The notes beneath the pieces are model-generated. The model ran no database searches. It was given only the letters and a program-made list of their open reading frames with translations, and was not told the origin of the DNA. From contig NZ_CANKXK010000003.1 of assembly GCF_947487605.1 (NCBI RefSeq), positions 1 to 64,000 of the forward strand: a stretch of 64,000 nt of DNA. Direction: 5' to 3'. Position 1 is the stretch's first letter; every line of letters starts with the position of its first letter. The translations under genes and the position numbers were made by a program. Origin of the DNA: an uncultured Algibacter sp. (GTDB lineage: Bacteria; Bacteroidota; Bacteroidia; Flavobacteriales; Flavobacteriaceae). Shown piece after piece: positions 1-8,866 of this stretch.

Positions 1-100
1 CCAAGTATTAAATTTGAAACAGAAAATACAAATCAATTAGCTCTGTTTTTCTAAATCCTTACGTCGAACTCAGGTTTATACGTAACCGTTGGCAAACATT

Positions 101-334
101 TTGACCCGTCCTGAATAAAGGCTACATAATTTAACACAATTATGTATAAAAATGACAAAGTAATTAGACGTTACAGCGAACCTTTCAAATTAAAAATTTT
201 AGACGAACTTAGCATTGGAAAACACACAAAAAGTGAACTTTGTAAACTTTACTCTATTGCGCCTACAACCGTTAATGAGTGGATTAAAAAATACAACCGT
301 AAAGACTTAATGAACACCAGAATTAAAAACGCTT
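101..334 (+). mobile_element. Remnant of an IS3-family insertion sequence (left end plus start of orfA)
   Basis: The sequence beginning TGACCCGTCC near position 103 followed by a short orfA-type reading frame resembles the left end of IS3-group elements common in Bacteroidota. No orfB, DDE transposase or right end follows: host sequence and an opposing gene begin within about 40 bases of the orfA stop. This looks like a decayed insertion. The exact left end is my estimate. Confidence 0.45.
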
Positions 335-336
335 AA
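142..336 (+). pseudogene. Truncated IS3-type transposase orfA (helix-turn-helix part only)
   Basis: The 64-residue product is a compact helix-turn-helix: a basic start (RRYSEPFKLKIL), a turn around GKHTKSELCKLYSIAPTTV and a recognition-type helix ending NEWIKKYNRKDLMNTR. This is the N-terminal DNA-binding part of OrfA in IS3-family transposases, which are normally about 90-120 residues and continue into a leucine-zipper segment. Here the frame stops soon after the helix-turn-helix and no orfB follows, so a functional transposase cannot be made. It could still bind IS ends as an isolated DNA-binding protein, but there is no evidence for that. The ATG start is natural for the family. Confidence 0.6.
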
Positions 337-370
337 TTAATAATATGAAACAATAATCGTTATCGTCTTT

Positions 371-1429
371 TTAGTCAATGTCAAATCGAAGACCTATAGA
401 AATATTATTTTGGTCTGCAACTTGATCTTTAAAAAGTGGAGATAAATCGTATTTAACATATAAACTTGTATCTCCAAAACCAATATAACTACTTAACCCA
501 TAAACAAAATTACTCACATTGTAATTCCGTTTCAGTTTTTCCTTAACTAAATTTCCATTTTCTTTATATTTTAATTTATGCCTAGTCCCCAAACGAAAAC
601 CTCCATAACCACCAATCCCTATTTTAAATTGATCATTATTAATGTATCTGGTAAGATCTTTTCTAGAATGCTTCTTTAAAGGGCCAAACTCAAAATGTAG
701 CGGAAACACCAAATTGGTAACTCTGAATTTAGATTTCTTAAGCTCTACAGGAAACGTTTCTAATGAAGTTACATCCCCATTCTGCACAAAATATTGATTA
801 TCCTTCAGCTCAAATTTATTCCATTGAAAGGAAAAACCATATTTTACTCTTGCCCAGGGAGCATTTTTTACTAAACGGGTTTTCCAATTCCAACCTAATT
901 CTACAAACCCTGAACCTCCTGTCTTATATAACGCATCATTTAATCCAGCACCCTCTTGAACAGTATTATTAAAACCAATGGCAAATAGCAAATCGTTTGA
1001 TGTCTTTATATCTTGTTTAGGCGGTTTCCTATTTGTTTTAACATTAAACGTTCTATTGCTAATATTAACACCAAATAAGTTTTCCTTTTCTTCTTTAGGC
1101 TTTGGATAATGATTCCTCTGGTAGAGTGAAATTTGATTATCAACAATTGTAATTCGATTTTCAATATTTAATGCACGTTTTTTAGCCGCCTCTTTCTTTA
1201 AAGTTTCAGCTTCGTCTAGAGTGATTTCTTTCCTATCTAAAAGTTGATTAATCGTTTTAACCTCTTCTTTTAACAATTCTCTTTCTTGTGCCTTAATGGT
1301 TTCCTTATGAGCTATTAAAGCATCTATTCTTTTTTGATTAATTGGTTTTGGAATAGAATCTTGTGCATTGATTAATTGCACACTTAAACATAGCATTACC
1401 AATGCCAAATACTTCGTAATTGTTTGCAT
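371..1429 (-). CDS. Putative outer-membrane beta-barrel protein with N-terminal coiled coil
   Basis: A 352-residue exported protein of unknown function. Residues 1-22 form a signal peptide ending in NAQ. Residues about 30-105 are highly charged and helical (many E, K and R), predicting a periplasmic coiled coil. The remainder has alternating hydrophobic/polar stretches rich in aromatic residues and Gly (FVELGWNWKTR, GIGGYGGFRLG) and ends in FDID, typical of small Bacteroidota outer-membrane barrels. It is the last gene after the sigma factor and anti-sigma-like protein on the same strand, 55 bases downstream, so it may be a regulated target or part of that signalling unit. No ligand or enzymatic role can be assigned. 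Confidence 0.7.
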   Translation of the reverse strand: MQTITKYLALVMLCLSVQLINAQDSIPKPINQKRIDALIAHKETIKAQERELLKEEVKTINQLLDRKEITLDEAETLKKEAAKKRALNIENRITIVDNQISLYQRNHYPKPKEEKENLFGVNISNRTFNVKTNRKPPKQDIKTSNDLLFAIGFNNTVQEGAGLNDALYKTGGSGFVELGWNWKTRLVKNAPWARVKYGFSFQWNKFELKDNQYFVQNGDVTSLETFPVELKKSKFRVTNLVFPLHFEFGPLKKHSRKDLTRYINNDQFKIGIGGYGGFRLGTRHKLKYKENGNLVKEKLKRNYNVSNFVYGLSSYIGFGDTSLYVKYDLSPLFKDQVADQNNISIGLRFDID

Positions 1430-1484
1430 AACTGTTCGTTTTACCCTGCTTAGGGAATTAATTAATGATTGAAATTTTAACTAT

Positions 1485-2249
1485 TTATTCGTTACGATTA
1501 GCAACTGCAGTTTTTACTGAATTGTAACTTTTCTGTAAAGCTTCAAAAACTTTACTTCTAAAGGATTGGTCTACCTCTGCTTCAACGTCTTGAAGCAATA
1601 AATTGGCATCGACTATCCCTGTACTTTTATTTATTAATTTATTTAGAGCTATTTCTTTTTGCGCTTCATATAACAGAGCATCAATTGTTTCATCTGTTAC
1701 TTCTACATTATCTTGTTTTAGCAAATCTATTTGCGCAACGACATCTTGTATTTTCTGTTCTTCAAATGTTAATTTCTTTAAAATAGTATCTTTGGGAATA
1801 TCTTTTTCAAATGTCCTAATTGGTGCTTGATTAGCTTGTGTAATAGCTACTTCTACTTTATTATTTGATTCGGCATCTATATCACTTTGTTTCAATGATG
1901 GAGTCTCTCTTACTTCTGAATTAGCCAAAGATTCTTTAACACTTGGCTTAACCTTTTCAATTTCTTGATTTATTATTGAGCTATTGGAATCATCTTCAAT
2001 AACTTCTGGTGTATTCACTATTTCTAGAGTAATAATTTGCTTTGGCAAATCGCTTAAAAATTGACTTGTAATAAATAAAACTCCAACAACGCTTGCAGCA
2101 ATACCAATCCACCAATAGGCTTTATTAGTTGGTTTACTTTCAGACGAATCTAATCGACCTGATAACTTATTCCAAGCTTCCGAAGATGGCTGTAAAATTC
2201 GCTTATCAAGTTTTTCTTTAATATTTTCGTCAAATTTAATTGGTGTCAT
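1485..2249 (-). CDS. Putative membrane-bound anti-sigma factor
   Basis: A 254-residue protein with a short cytoplasmic N-terminus (residues 1-43, including the segment LQPSSEAWNKLSGRLD seen in many Bacteroidota proteins encoded beside ECF sigma factors), one transmembrane helix (about 45-64, YWWIGIAASVVGVLFI) and a long acidic, low-complexity periplasmic part rich in E, V, I and N. It overlaps the end of the upstream ECF sigma gene by 14 bases, indicating translational coupling. By position and topology it should hold the sigma factor at the membrane until a periplasmic or envelope signal releases it. There is no zinc-binding HxxxCxxC anti-sigma motif, so the mode of sigma binding is not visible. 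The function is inferred from context. Confidence 0.65.
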   Translation of the reverse strand: MTPIKFDENIKEKLDKRILQPSSEAWNKLSGRLDSSESKPTNKAYWWIGIAASVVGVLFITSQFLSDLPKQIITLEIVNTPEVIEDDSNSSIINQEIEKVKPSVKESLANSEVRETPSLKQSDIDAESNNKVEVAITQANQAPIRTFEKDIPKDTILKKLTFEEQKIQDVVAQIDLLKQDNVEVTDETIDALLYEAQKEIALNKLINKSTGIVDANLLLQDVEAEVDQSFRSKVFEALQKSYNSVKTAVANRNE

Positions 2250-2799
2250 AACTAGTCTTGTTTAATTCTTTGATTTTTACCTGAAGAAGCTTTCTTGCTT
2301 TAAATAGCTGCGACTTCGAAGTACCTTCTGAAATATTCAACATTTCAGCAATTTCATGATGCTTATAGCCTTCAACGGCATACATAATAAACACCATTTT
2401 ATAACCTTCAGGAAGATTATCTATAAGTTGTTGTATTTCAGCAACACCCATATCTACTTCAATATTGTTATGAGAATCATCTTCTGTAACGAGGTCTTCA
2501 ACTGGAAATTCAAATGTTTTCTTGCTGCGCAAATAAGAAATAGATTCTCTTACCATAATACGTCTTATCCATCCTTCAAAACTTCCTTCGTTTCTATAAC
2601 CCTTCAAACCTGTAAATACTTTTAAAAAACCATTCAACATGGCTTCCTCAGCCTGTTGTAAATCTTTTATGTAGTACCTACATACACTTAACATTTTTGG
2701 AGCATGTTCCTCAAACAAGGTGTGCTGAGCATCACGGTTATTTTTAAGCGCCCTTTTTATTAAAGCGGATTCGTTAGTATGGAGTTGAATAACCTTCAA
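2236..2799 (-). CDS. ECF-family RNA polymerase sigma factor (TTG start)
   Basis: A 187-residue extracytoplasmic-function sigma factor. Region 2 lies at about residues 25-95 (CRYYIKDLQQAEEAMLNGFLKVF, GSFEGWIRRIMVRESISYLR) and region 4 at about 122-178 (LPEGYKMVFIMYAVEGYKHH then EIAEMLNISEGTSKSQLFKA). It directs core polymerase to a dedicated promoter set. The frame begins with TTG; the next ATG would delete the start of region 2, and a stop (TAG) lies five codons upstream of the TTG, so TTG is the likely initiator. It is the first gene of a probable operon with the overlapping anti-sigma-like gene and an outer-membrane barrel gene, suggesting an envelope-responsive circuit that may autoregulate. 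Confidence 0.88.
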   Translation of the reverse strand: MKVIQLHTNESALIKRALKNNRDAQHTLFEEHAPKMLSVCRYYIKDLQQAEEAMLNGFLKVFTGLKGYRNEGSFEGWIRRIMVRESISYLRSKKTFEFPVEDLVTEDDSHNNIEVDMGVAEIQQLIDNLPEGYKMVFIMYAVEGYKHHEIAEMLNISEGTSKSQLFKARKLLQVKIKELNKTSYDTN

Positions 2800-3145
2800 A
2801 AATGATTTTATCTATTAATTTATATTGTTTTTCATCTATTAGATTTAACATTCGTATAATTATCCAAAAATCAATGAAAATTTAAATTACGAATGTTTCA
2901 TTTTGCTTTCTACTTAACTAGACGCAAATTTTATACAAATGGTTGCCTAACTATAATTTCTTTTTCAAAATTCGAACTAAAAAAAGATATAACTAATATA
3001 ATAATCGCAAATAAATCATAAAAAATGACTGTTTTTAAAAAATATTCGTTGCTTAATTTAAAAAACACTGAATAATTCTTTTTGAAATTCAAAATTTGTT
3101 GAATTTTATTCAAAATTTACTATTTTAGAAAAAAAGGTTTATACT
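2800..3145. other. Divergent intergenic region, 346 bases, very A+T-rich
   Basis: This is the space between the sigma-factor operon (minus) and the ATP-grasp cassette (plus), so both promoters must be here. One 60-codon frame on the minus strand is compositionally simple and is not counted as a gene. No RNA gene or repeat was recognised. Confidence 0.6.
3095..3128 (+). promoter_or_regulatory. Candidate Bacteroidota-type promoter for the ATP-grasp cassette
   Basis: TTTG at 3095-3098 and TATTTTAG at 3121-3128 are separated by 22 bases. The Bacteroidota primary-sigma consensus is TTTG, about 19-23 bases, then TAnnTTTG; the -7 box here has one mismatch. The start codon follows 17 bases after the -7 box. 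Prediction only. Confidence 0.35.
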
Positions 3146-4588
3146 ATGGTAAATAATAATTTATTTTCATCTTATGAGTTGCTTCCAAGTACTTGGGACG
3201 AAATGTATAAGAACGATTCCAAGATACGCACTCAATATGACATTATAAATTCTTATTTGCTAAGTACATCTCCAGAAGTCCTTTTTAAAAAAGAAGAATT
3301 ATCTCGTCAACTTTTTATGAGTCAAGGCGTTACATTTACAGTATACAATGATAATGAAGGGATTGAGAAGATTTTTCCGTTTGATATTGTTCCAAGAATA
3401 ATAACATCAAAGGAATGGGACAAAATTGATAAAGGTATAAAACAGCGACTAACAGCATTAAATCTGTTTATAAAAGATGTATATCACGATCAATTTATAA
3501 TTAAAGATGGTATAATTCCAGCCGATTTAATCTATTCTTGCCCCTATTTTTTACGTGAAATGAAAGGTGTAAATGTACCACATGATATTTATGTACACAT
3601 CGCTGGTGTCGATCTTATAAGAAATAATGATGGTGAATTTTATGTGTTAGAAGATAATCTGCGTACGCCATCTGGTGTGAGCTATATGCTAGAAAACCGT
3701 GAAATTTCTAAACGGATTTTTCCAGGGGTGCTTCCAAAGAGCAATATACGTTCGGTTTCAAATTATCCTAATATTTTATACAAGAAACTTCAGGAACTAT
3801 CGGATCAAAATAATCCTAAAGTGGTTCTTTTAACTCCAGGTATTTATAATTCGGCGTATTACGAACACACCACTCTTGCCAGACTAATGGGTATAGAATT
3901 AGTTGAAGGTAGCGACCTTGTTGTAAAAGACCATGTAGTTTATATGAAGACAACCAACGGCTTAAAACGCGTTGATGTTATTTATAGACGTGTTGATGAT
4001 GACTTCCTAGATCCGCTTGAATTTAATGCTTCAAGCACACTTGGTGTTGCTGGAATCATGGCCGCTTACAGAGAAGGGAATGTAAACATAATTAACGCCC
4101 CTGGCACTGGAATTGCAGATGATAAAGCCATTTATATTTATGTTCCCGATATGATAAAATATTATTTAAACGAAGAACCAATTTTAAAAAATATTAAAAC
4201 ATACCAATTGGGTGAGCCAGAAGAGTTCAAATATGTTGTTAACAACATTAAAGAGATGGTTATTAAAAAGACTGATGGGAGTGGTGGTTACGGCATGTTA
4301 ATGGGTCATGAAGCCTCTGAAGCCGAAATAAAAGACTACATTGAGAATGTTAAGAAAAAGCCTGATAATTTTATAGCTCAGCCTATCTTACGCCTCTCCA
4401 CAGCACCTTGTTGTATTGAAGGAAAATTATCTCCAAGATGTGTTGATTTAAGACCATTTGCCCTTGCAGGTCGCGATGGTATAGAAATTACTCCTGGAGG
4501 ACTTACCCGTGTTGCACTAAAAAAGGGGTCGCTAGTAGTTAATAGTTCGCAAGGTGGAGGCAGTAAAGACACGTGGGTAATTCAATAA
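3146..4588 (+). CDS. Circularly permuted ATP-grasp protein (DUF404/DUF407 type)
   Basis: A 480-residue member of the circularly permuted ATP-grasp family. The characteristic block VLEDNLRTPSGVSYMLENR spans about residues 167-185 (metal/ATP-binding E169, D170, N171 and R173), and a second nucleotide-binding block lies near IKKTDGSGGYGMLMG (about 374-388). ATP-grasp enzymes form amide or peptide-like bonds via an acyl-phosphate, so this is a predicted peptide or amide ligase; its substrate is unknown. The next two genes encode an alpha-E protein and a transglutaminase-fold protein with 13- and 6-base gaps, a trio conserved in many bacteria and predicted from comparative genomics to synthesise and process a peptide. 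Length and start (ATG 17 bases after a promoter-like box) fit the family. Confidence 0.9.
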   Translation: MVNNNLFSSYELLPSTWDEMYKNDSKIRTQYDIINSYLLSTSPEVLFKKEELSRQLFMSQGVTFTVYNDNEGIEKIFPFDIVPRIITSKEWDKIDKGIKQRLTALNLFIKDVYHDQFIIKDGIIPADLIYSCPYFLREMKGVNVPHDIYVHIAGVDLIRNNDGEFYVLEDNLRTPSGVSYMLENREISKRIFPGVLPKSNIRSVSNYPNILYKKLQELSDQNNPKVVLLTPGIYNSAYYEHTTLARLMGIELVEGSDLVVKDHVVYMKTTNGLKRVDVIYRRVDDDFLDPLEFNASSTLGVAGIMAAYREGNVNIINAPGTGIADDKAIYIYVPDMIKYYLNEEPILKNIKTYQLGEPEEFKYVVNNIKEMVIKKTDGSGGYGMLMGHEASEAEIKDYIENVKKKPDNFIAQPILRLSTAPCCIEGKLSPRCVDLRPFALAGRDGIEITPGGLTRVALKKGSLVVNSSQGGGSKDTWVIQ

Positions 4589-4601
4589 TAAAACTTAATT
4601 T

Positions 4602-5528
4602 ATGCTTAGTAGAGTAGCAAATAATTTAATTTGGTTAGAACGATACATGGAACGTGGTAACGGCATTATAAGTTTACTTAAAACGAATTTTTATGCCAAT
4701 CAGGATTCACCAGAGTTATTTCCGTGGACTCCCATAATTAAAACCTACACGCCAGAAAACAACACCTTTTATACCGAAGACCCCATAGAATGTATCAACT
4801 TTATGGTGTTTAGTAAGGATAATCTAAACTCAATATTAAACATTGTAACTAAAGCTAGAGAAAATGCAAGAAGTGTACAAGAACATATTTCTAGAGAATT
4901 GTGGTTGTGTATCAATAATTATTACCTCTTACTTACAAAGAAGGATATTGAAAAAAAGCTAAATGAAGATGAGCTTATAGAGTTTTTAGATAATTTAAAA
5001 GCCTATCATTTAATGTTCTATGGCACCATGGATATCACTCAAGAAAGAGGAGCTTCCTATTACTTTATGAACATTGGAAAATTCTTAGAGCGCGTAATTC
5101 AAATAACCGATTTTACTGCCATAAAACTTACAGAGATCGCTAAAACATCTGACAGTTTAGAACAAAGTTTTTTTTGGAAAAACTTACTATTGTCTATTGG
5201 GGGCTACCAACTGTATTTAAAAAAGCACAAATCTAGTTTTAAAGAAGATCATATAATTACCATGGTATTTCAGGATAAACTTTTTCCAAGATCTATTTAC
5301 TATTGCATCAATAAACTTAACCGGCATTTAAGACAATTAATAGAATCTGGCGAGCTTGAAAAAAATAATATAGAATTTTTACTTGGAAAACTAGAAAGTA
5401 CAATAAAATATACTACTATTGAAAGTATTAACGAGCGCGGATTAGAAAACTTTATTAAAGAAATAAAAGAAGACATTAAAAACATTTCTTTTAGCATAAA
5501 CACCGTATATTTTTCGCATTTTAATTAG
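4602..5528 (+). CDS. Alpha-E domain protein
   Basis: A 308-residue, all-helical alpha-E family protein. The N-terminal signature MLSRVANNLIWLERYMERG matches the family's usual opening (MLSRVA...W..RY.ER). No catalytic residues are defined for the family and its biochemical role is not established; it almost always occurs beside the permuted ATP-grasp enzyme and a transglutaminase-like protein, and is sometimes fused to the ATP-grasp domain. The gene is the middle of the three-gene plus-strand operon, 13 bases after the ligase gene and 6 bases before the transglutaminase gene. No signal peptide or membrane segment is visible, so it should act in the cytoplasm, perhaps as a partner or scaffold of the ligase. 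Confidence 0.88.
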   Translation: MLSRVANNLIWLERYMERGNGIISLLKTNFYANQDSPELFPWTPIIKTYTPENNTFYTEDPIECINFMVFSKDNLNSILNIVTKARENARSVQEHISRELWLCINNYYLLLTKKDIEKKLNEDELIEFLDNLKAYHLMFYGTMDITQERGASYYFMNIGKFLERVIQITDFTAIKLTEIAKTSDSLEQSFFWKNLLLSIGGYQLYLKKHKSSFKEDHIITMVFQDKLFPRSIYYCINKLNRHLRQLIESGELEKNNIEFLLGKLESTIKYTTIESINERGLENFIKEIKEDIKNISFSINTVYFSHFN

Positions 5529-5534
5529 AGACTA

Positions 5535-6488
5535 ATGCCAAAATTTTTCATCAAACATATTACTAAATATAGCTATAGCAATTTGGTTATTGATGGTGCA
5601 AACCAAATTATGCTTCATCCAATTCAGGATGAACATCAAAGTGTTGTTTCTCATTTTTTAACTATCAATACAAATCCTAAAATAGAAACTAGAAGTGATT
5701 TTTTTGGAAATACTGTAGGCACTTTTATGATTATAGAACCTCATAACTACCTGTCTATAGTTTCCGATATTGAAGTCATTACTACTACAAAGCCATTTCC
5801 AGATGATTTAAAACCTACTCCTAATCAATGGCAGGAATTACAACTATTAAAAAACAACCCTGCCTTTATTGACTATTTAAAGTATAAAACTTTTGACGGC
5901 ACTAAAGAAATTTCTGAACTTCTTGCAACAAAAGATTTAACCGTAGAATCACCATATAAAATGGTTCTAGCATTATGCCGTTATATCTATACAAATTTTA
6001 AATACATTCAAGGCATTACCAATGTTGATTCCAAACTAGATCATGTATGGAGCCTTAAGGCTGGTGTTTGTCAAGATTTCACAAACATTTTACTTCAAAT
6101 GGTGCGCATGTTAGGTATCCCTGCGCGGTATGTGAGCGGCTATATTTGTCCAAATGAAGATGGTTCGAGAGGTGAAGGAGCCACCCATGCTTGGATTGAA
6201 GCTTACATTCCAGATTATGGTTGGTTAGGACTAGATCCAACCAATAACTTAATTGCCAACCAGTATCATGTTAGACTTGCTATTGGAAGAGATTACAAAG
6301 ATTGTGCACCAGTAAAAGGTGTTTTTAAAGGAAATGCGAAAGACGAACTGTTTGTTAAGGTAAAAGTAAGCACTCTAAGAAACAGTAATGATGATTTAAC
6401 GCTGCAGTTAAATACCGAAGAAAAAGTTGTAAACAACAATAGTTACAGACAAAACTTAGAACTCGTGCAACAACAGCAACAACAATAA
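5535..6488 (+). CDS. Transglutaminase-like cysteine peptidase or amidase
   Basis: A 317-residue protein with an N-terminal bacterial transglutaminase-like beta domain (about 1-90) and a transglutaminase/papain-like core. The catalytic triad is visible: Cys179 in AGVCQDFTNI, His218 in THAWIEAY and Asp234 in GLDPTNN. In this gene context the fold is thought to work as a peptidase or amidase that cleaves or transfers the product of the ATP-grasp partner. No signal peptide is seen, so it is probably cytoplasmic. The C-terminus ends in a glutamine run (QQQQQQ) encoded by CAA/CAG repeats, which could vary in length by slippage. The gene ends against the convergent polyprenyl synthase gene with no space between stops. 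Confidence 0.9.
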   Translation: MPKFFIKHITKYSYSNLVIDGANQIMLHPIQDEHQSVVSHFLTINTNPKIETRSDFFGNTVGTFMIIEPHNYLSIVSDIEVITTTKPFPDDLKPTPNQWQELQLLKNNPAFIDYLKYKTFDGTKEISELLATKDLTVESPYKMVLALCRYIYTNFKYIQGITNVDSKLDHVWSLKAGVCQDFTNILLQMVRMLGIPARYVSGYICPNEDGSRGEGATHAWIEAYIPDYGWLGLDPTNNLIANQYHVRLAIGRDYKDCAPVKGVFKGNAKDELFVKVKVSTLRNSNDDLTLQLNTEEKVVNNNSYRQNLELVQQQQQQ

Positions 6489-7466
6489 TTATTTTTTCCT
6501 GTCAATTACATAGTTCACCATAAGCTCAAGTGAATTTTTATACTTGGACTCTGGGTAGGTTTGTAATAATTCTAAAGCTTCTGTCTGAAATTGTTTCATT
6601 TTATTAATGGAATAATCTAAACCACCATTATTCTTTACAAAAGCTATAACCTCTTTAACACGCTTAGTGTCTTTATTATGATTTTTAATTGAGTTTATTA
6701 ACCAATTTTTATCTTTTTTACTCGAATTATTAAGCACATAAATTAATGGTAAGGTCATTTTTTGTTCTTTAATGTCAATACCCGTTGGTTTACCTATTTG
6801 GGTTTCCCCATAATCGAACAAATCATCCTTTATTTGAAATGCCATACCTATTAGTTCTCCAAATCTGCGCATACTTTCTACATGAAGCGATTCTGGTTTT
6901 ACTGAGGCAGCTCCAAGACTGCAGCAAGCAGCAATAAGCGTTGCAGTTTTTTGACGAATAATTTCGTAATAAATAGCTTCTGTAATATCGAGCTTTCGTG
7001 CTTTTTCTATTTGAAGTAATTCCCCTTCACTCATTTCGCGAACAGCAATGGAAATTATTTTTAGTAAATCGAAATCATTATTATCTATTGATAACAACAA
7101 CCCTTTAGACAATAAAAAATCACCTATTAAAACCGCTATTTTATTTTTCCAAAGCGCATTAACAGAGAAGAAACCTCGACGACGGTTACTATCATCTACA
7201 ACATCATCATGAACCAAAGTAGCTGTATGAATGAGCTCGATAACTGAAGCGCCTCTGTAAGTTCGCTCACTGACTTCACCATTAGAAACCATTTTGGCAA
7301 CCAAAAAAACAAACATGGGTCGCATTTGTTTTCCCTTTCTATTAACAATGTAATGTGTAATTCTATTAAGAAGCGCCACTTTACTAGACATTGAGAGTTG
7401 GAACTTTTGCTCGAAAAGATCCATTTCAAATGCTATGGGCTGTTTTATTTGTTCTACAATCTTCAT
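6489..7466 (-). CDS. Polyprenyl (all-trans) diphosphate synthase
   Basis: A 325-residue long-chain isoprenyl diphosphate synthase condensing isopentenyl diphosphate onto an allylic primer, most likely to make the side chain of menaquinone, the respiratory quinone of this phylum. The first aspartate-rich motif is in LVHDDVVDDSNRRRG and the second in FQIKDDLFDYG, both needed to bind diphosphate through Mg2+. The chosen start is the ATG at 7466 (MKIVEQIKQPI), four codons inside a longer frame that opens with TTG, because the product then aligns with the normal family start. Chain length cannot be read with confidence from the sequence. It is a single gene, convergent with the transglutaminase gene. 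Confidence 0.9.
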   Translation of the reverse strand: MKIVEQIKQPIAFEMDLFEQKFQLSMSSKVALLNRITHYIVNRKGKQMRPMFVFLVAKMVSNGEVSERTYRGASVIELIHTATLVHDDVVDDSNRRRGFFSVNALWKNKIAVLIGDFLLSKGLLLSIDNNDFDLLKIISIAVREMSEGELLQIEKARKLDITEAIYYEIIRQKTATLIAACCSLGAASVKPESLHVESMRRFGELIGMAFQIKDDLFDYGETQIGKPTGIDIKEQKMTLPLIYVLNNSSKKDKNWLINSIKNHNKDTKRVKEVIAFVKNNGGLDYSINKMKQFQTEALELLQTYPESKYKNSLELMVNYVIDRKK

Positions 7467-7503
7467 AAGAAGATTCAAATATAGGTTTTAGATAGTAATA
7501 TTT

Positions 7504-8544
7504 TTAACTTTTATTAGCTAATTGTCCACAAGCGGCATCAATATCCTTTCCTCTACTTCGGCGCACAGTTACAGTAATATTGTTACTTTCTAATACTTTA
7601 ACATACATATCTATTGCTTTAGAATTGGCTTGCTGAAATGCGCCATCATCAATAGGATTATATTCAATTAGATTCACTTTACTTGGAGCAAATTTGCAGA
7701 ATTCAACCAACGCATCTATGTCTTTTCTTTTGTCGTTAATACCATCCCACACAACATACTCATAAGTAATCCTGTTTTTAGTTTTCGCATACCAGTACTG
7801 TAATGCTTCTCTTAAATCGTTAAGCGGAAAGTTTTTATTAAAAGGCATTATAGATGTTCTTACCTCATCTATAGCCGAATGTAATGACACTGCTAGTTTA
7901 AATTTAACATCGTCATCTGCCATTTTTTTAATCATTTTTGGTACTCCAGAAGTTGAGACCACGATTCGCTTTGGAGACATCCCTAAACCTTCTGCTGACG
8001 TAATTTTATCGATGGCTTTAATAACGTTATTATAGTTCATGAGCGGTTCGCCCATGCCCATAAACACAATGTTACTTAAAGGCCTATTGTGATATAATCT
8101 ACTCTCATTATCGATAGCGACTACTTGATCGTAAATTTCGTCTGGATTAAGATTCCGCATACGCTTTAAACGTGCAGTTGCACAAAATTTACAATCTAAA
8201 CTACAGCCTACTTGACTTGACACACAGGCGGTTGTTCTGGTTTTAGTTGGAATTAAAACAGATTCTACAATTAAATCGTCATGCAAGCGAACAGCATTTT
8301 TTATGGTACCGTCTGAACTGCGTTGCATCTGATCGACCTTGATATGGTTAATTACAAAATTGTCTTCTAGCATTTTACGTGTTTCTTTAGAAACATTGGT
8401 CATATCATCAAAAGTATGTGCCGATTTTTGCCACAACCATTCATACACTTGATTACCGCGAAATGCTTTATCTCCTTCTTTTACAAAGAAGTCCCTGAGT
8501 TGTTCTTTGGTTAATGCGCGAATGTCTTTTTTATTTTCTGCCAT
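7504..8544 (-). CDS. rlmN: 23S rRNA (adenine(2503)-C(2))-methyltransferase RlmN
   Basis: A 346-residue radical-SAM enzyme that methylates C2 of A2503 in 23S rRNA (and A37 of some tRNAs), tuning the peptide exit tunnel. The Fe-S cluster ligands are C114, C118 and C121 in CSLDCKFCATA, and the resolving cysteine is C339 in AACGQLANK near the C-terminus, so the dual-cysteine mechanism is intact. The SAM-binding GMGEPLMNY segment is also present. Length matches the family. The gene is followed 37 bases later by the polyprenyl synthase gene on the same strand and preceded by a repeat-filled gap. Confidence 0.97.
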   Translation of the reverse strand: MAENKKDIRALTKEQLRDFFVKEGDKAFRGNQVYEWLWQKSAHTFDDMTNVSKETRKMLEDNFVINHIKVDQMQRSSDGTIKNAVRLHDDLIVESVLIPTKTRTTACVSSQVGCSLDCKFCATARLKRMRNLNPDEIYDQVVAIDNESRLYHNRPLSNIVFMGMGEPLMNYNNVIKAIDKITSAEGLGMSPKRIVVSTSGVPKMIKKMADDDVKFKLAVSLHSAIDEVRTSIMPFNKNFPLNDLREALQYWYAKTKNRITYEYVVWDGINDKRKDIDALVEFCKFAPSKVNLIEYNPIDDGAFQQANSKAIDMYVKVLESNNITVTVRRSRGKDIDAACGQLANKS

Positions 8545-8752
8545 GACTGATGCAAAAATAAGGAAAAAGCCTCCTTAATCCTGCAAAGAAAGAAACTCTT
8601 ATGTTATAAATGGGTGATTACTATTTATTAGGAATAATTATATTTTGCTATGAAAACAAATAACTTAAACTCTAAAAAAACACTTCCTTAGGTCTCTTTA
8701 AGGGGGGGAGTTTTTCTGTTTACATTATAAATATTAATTGAAGTTCTGATTT

Positions 8753-8849
8753 GCATTAGGGATTGAACGGCATGTTTGAGCTCGCCGACGCAGGAGGAAG
8801 CGAGTAGTGAAAGCCCGACCTCCCGATAGTTATCGGGAGGGAATGCCCA
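8753..8849 (-). repeat. A-family dispersed repeat, copy 1 (reverse, diverged)
   Basis: Read on the minus strand it starts GGGCATTCCC, runs through GGTCGGGCTTTCACTAC and ends CAATCCCTAATGC, the order of blocks seen in the other A copies. The middle is diverged. It is the only copy in this orientation. Confidence 0.7.
8819..8840. repeat. Perfect 10-bp stem hairpin inside A copy 1
   Basis: CCTCCCGATA and TATCGGGAGG are perfect inverted arms around a 2-base loop. It sits where other A copies carry a short variable ACCC...GGGT hairpin, so this part of the element appears to be a replaceable stem. No T-run follows, so it is not a typical terminator. Confidence 0.75.
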
Positions 8850-8866
8850 AATAACACAAAAAAAAG

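Noticed and set aside
2931-3113. 60-codon minus-strand ORF in the sigma/ATP-grasp gap
   Set aside because: Simple composition (F, I, K, N-rich), no family features, and it occupies the space needed for divergent promoters; likely chance in A+T-rich DNA.
8819-8840. Hairpin as rho-independent terminator for queA
   Set aside because: No T-run on either side and it falls inside a repeat; the queA stop is elsewhere, about 180 bases away.
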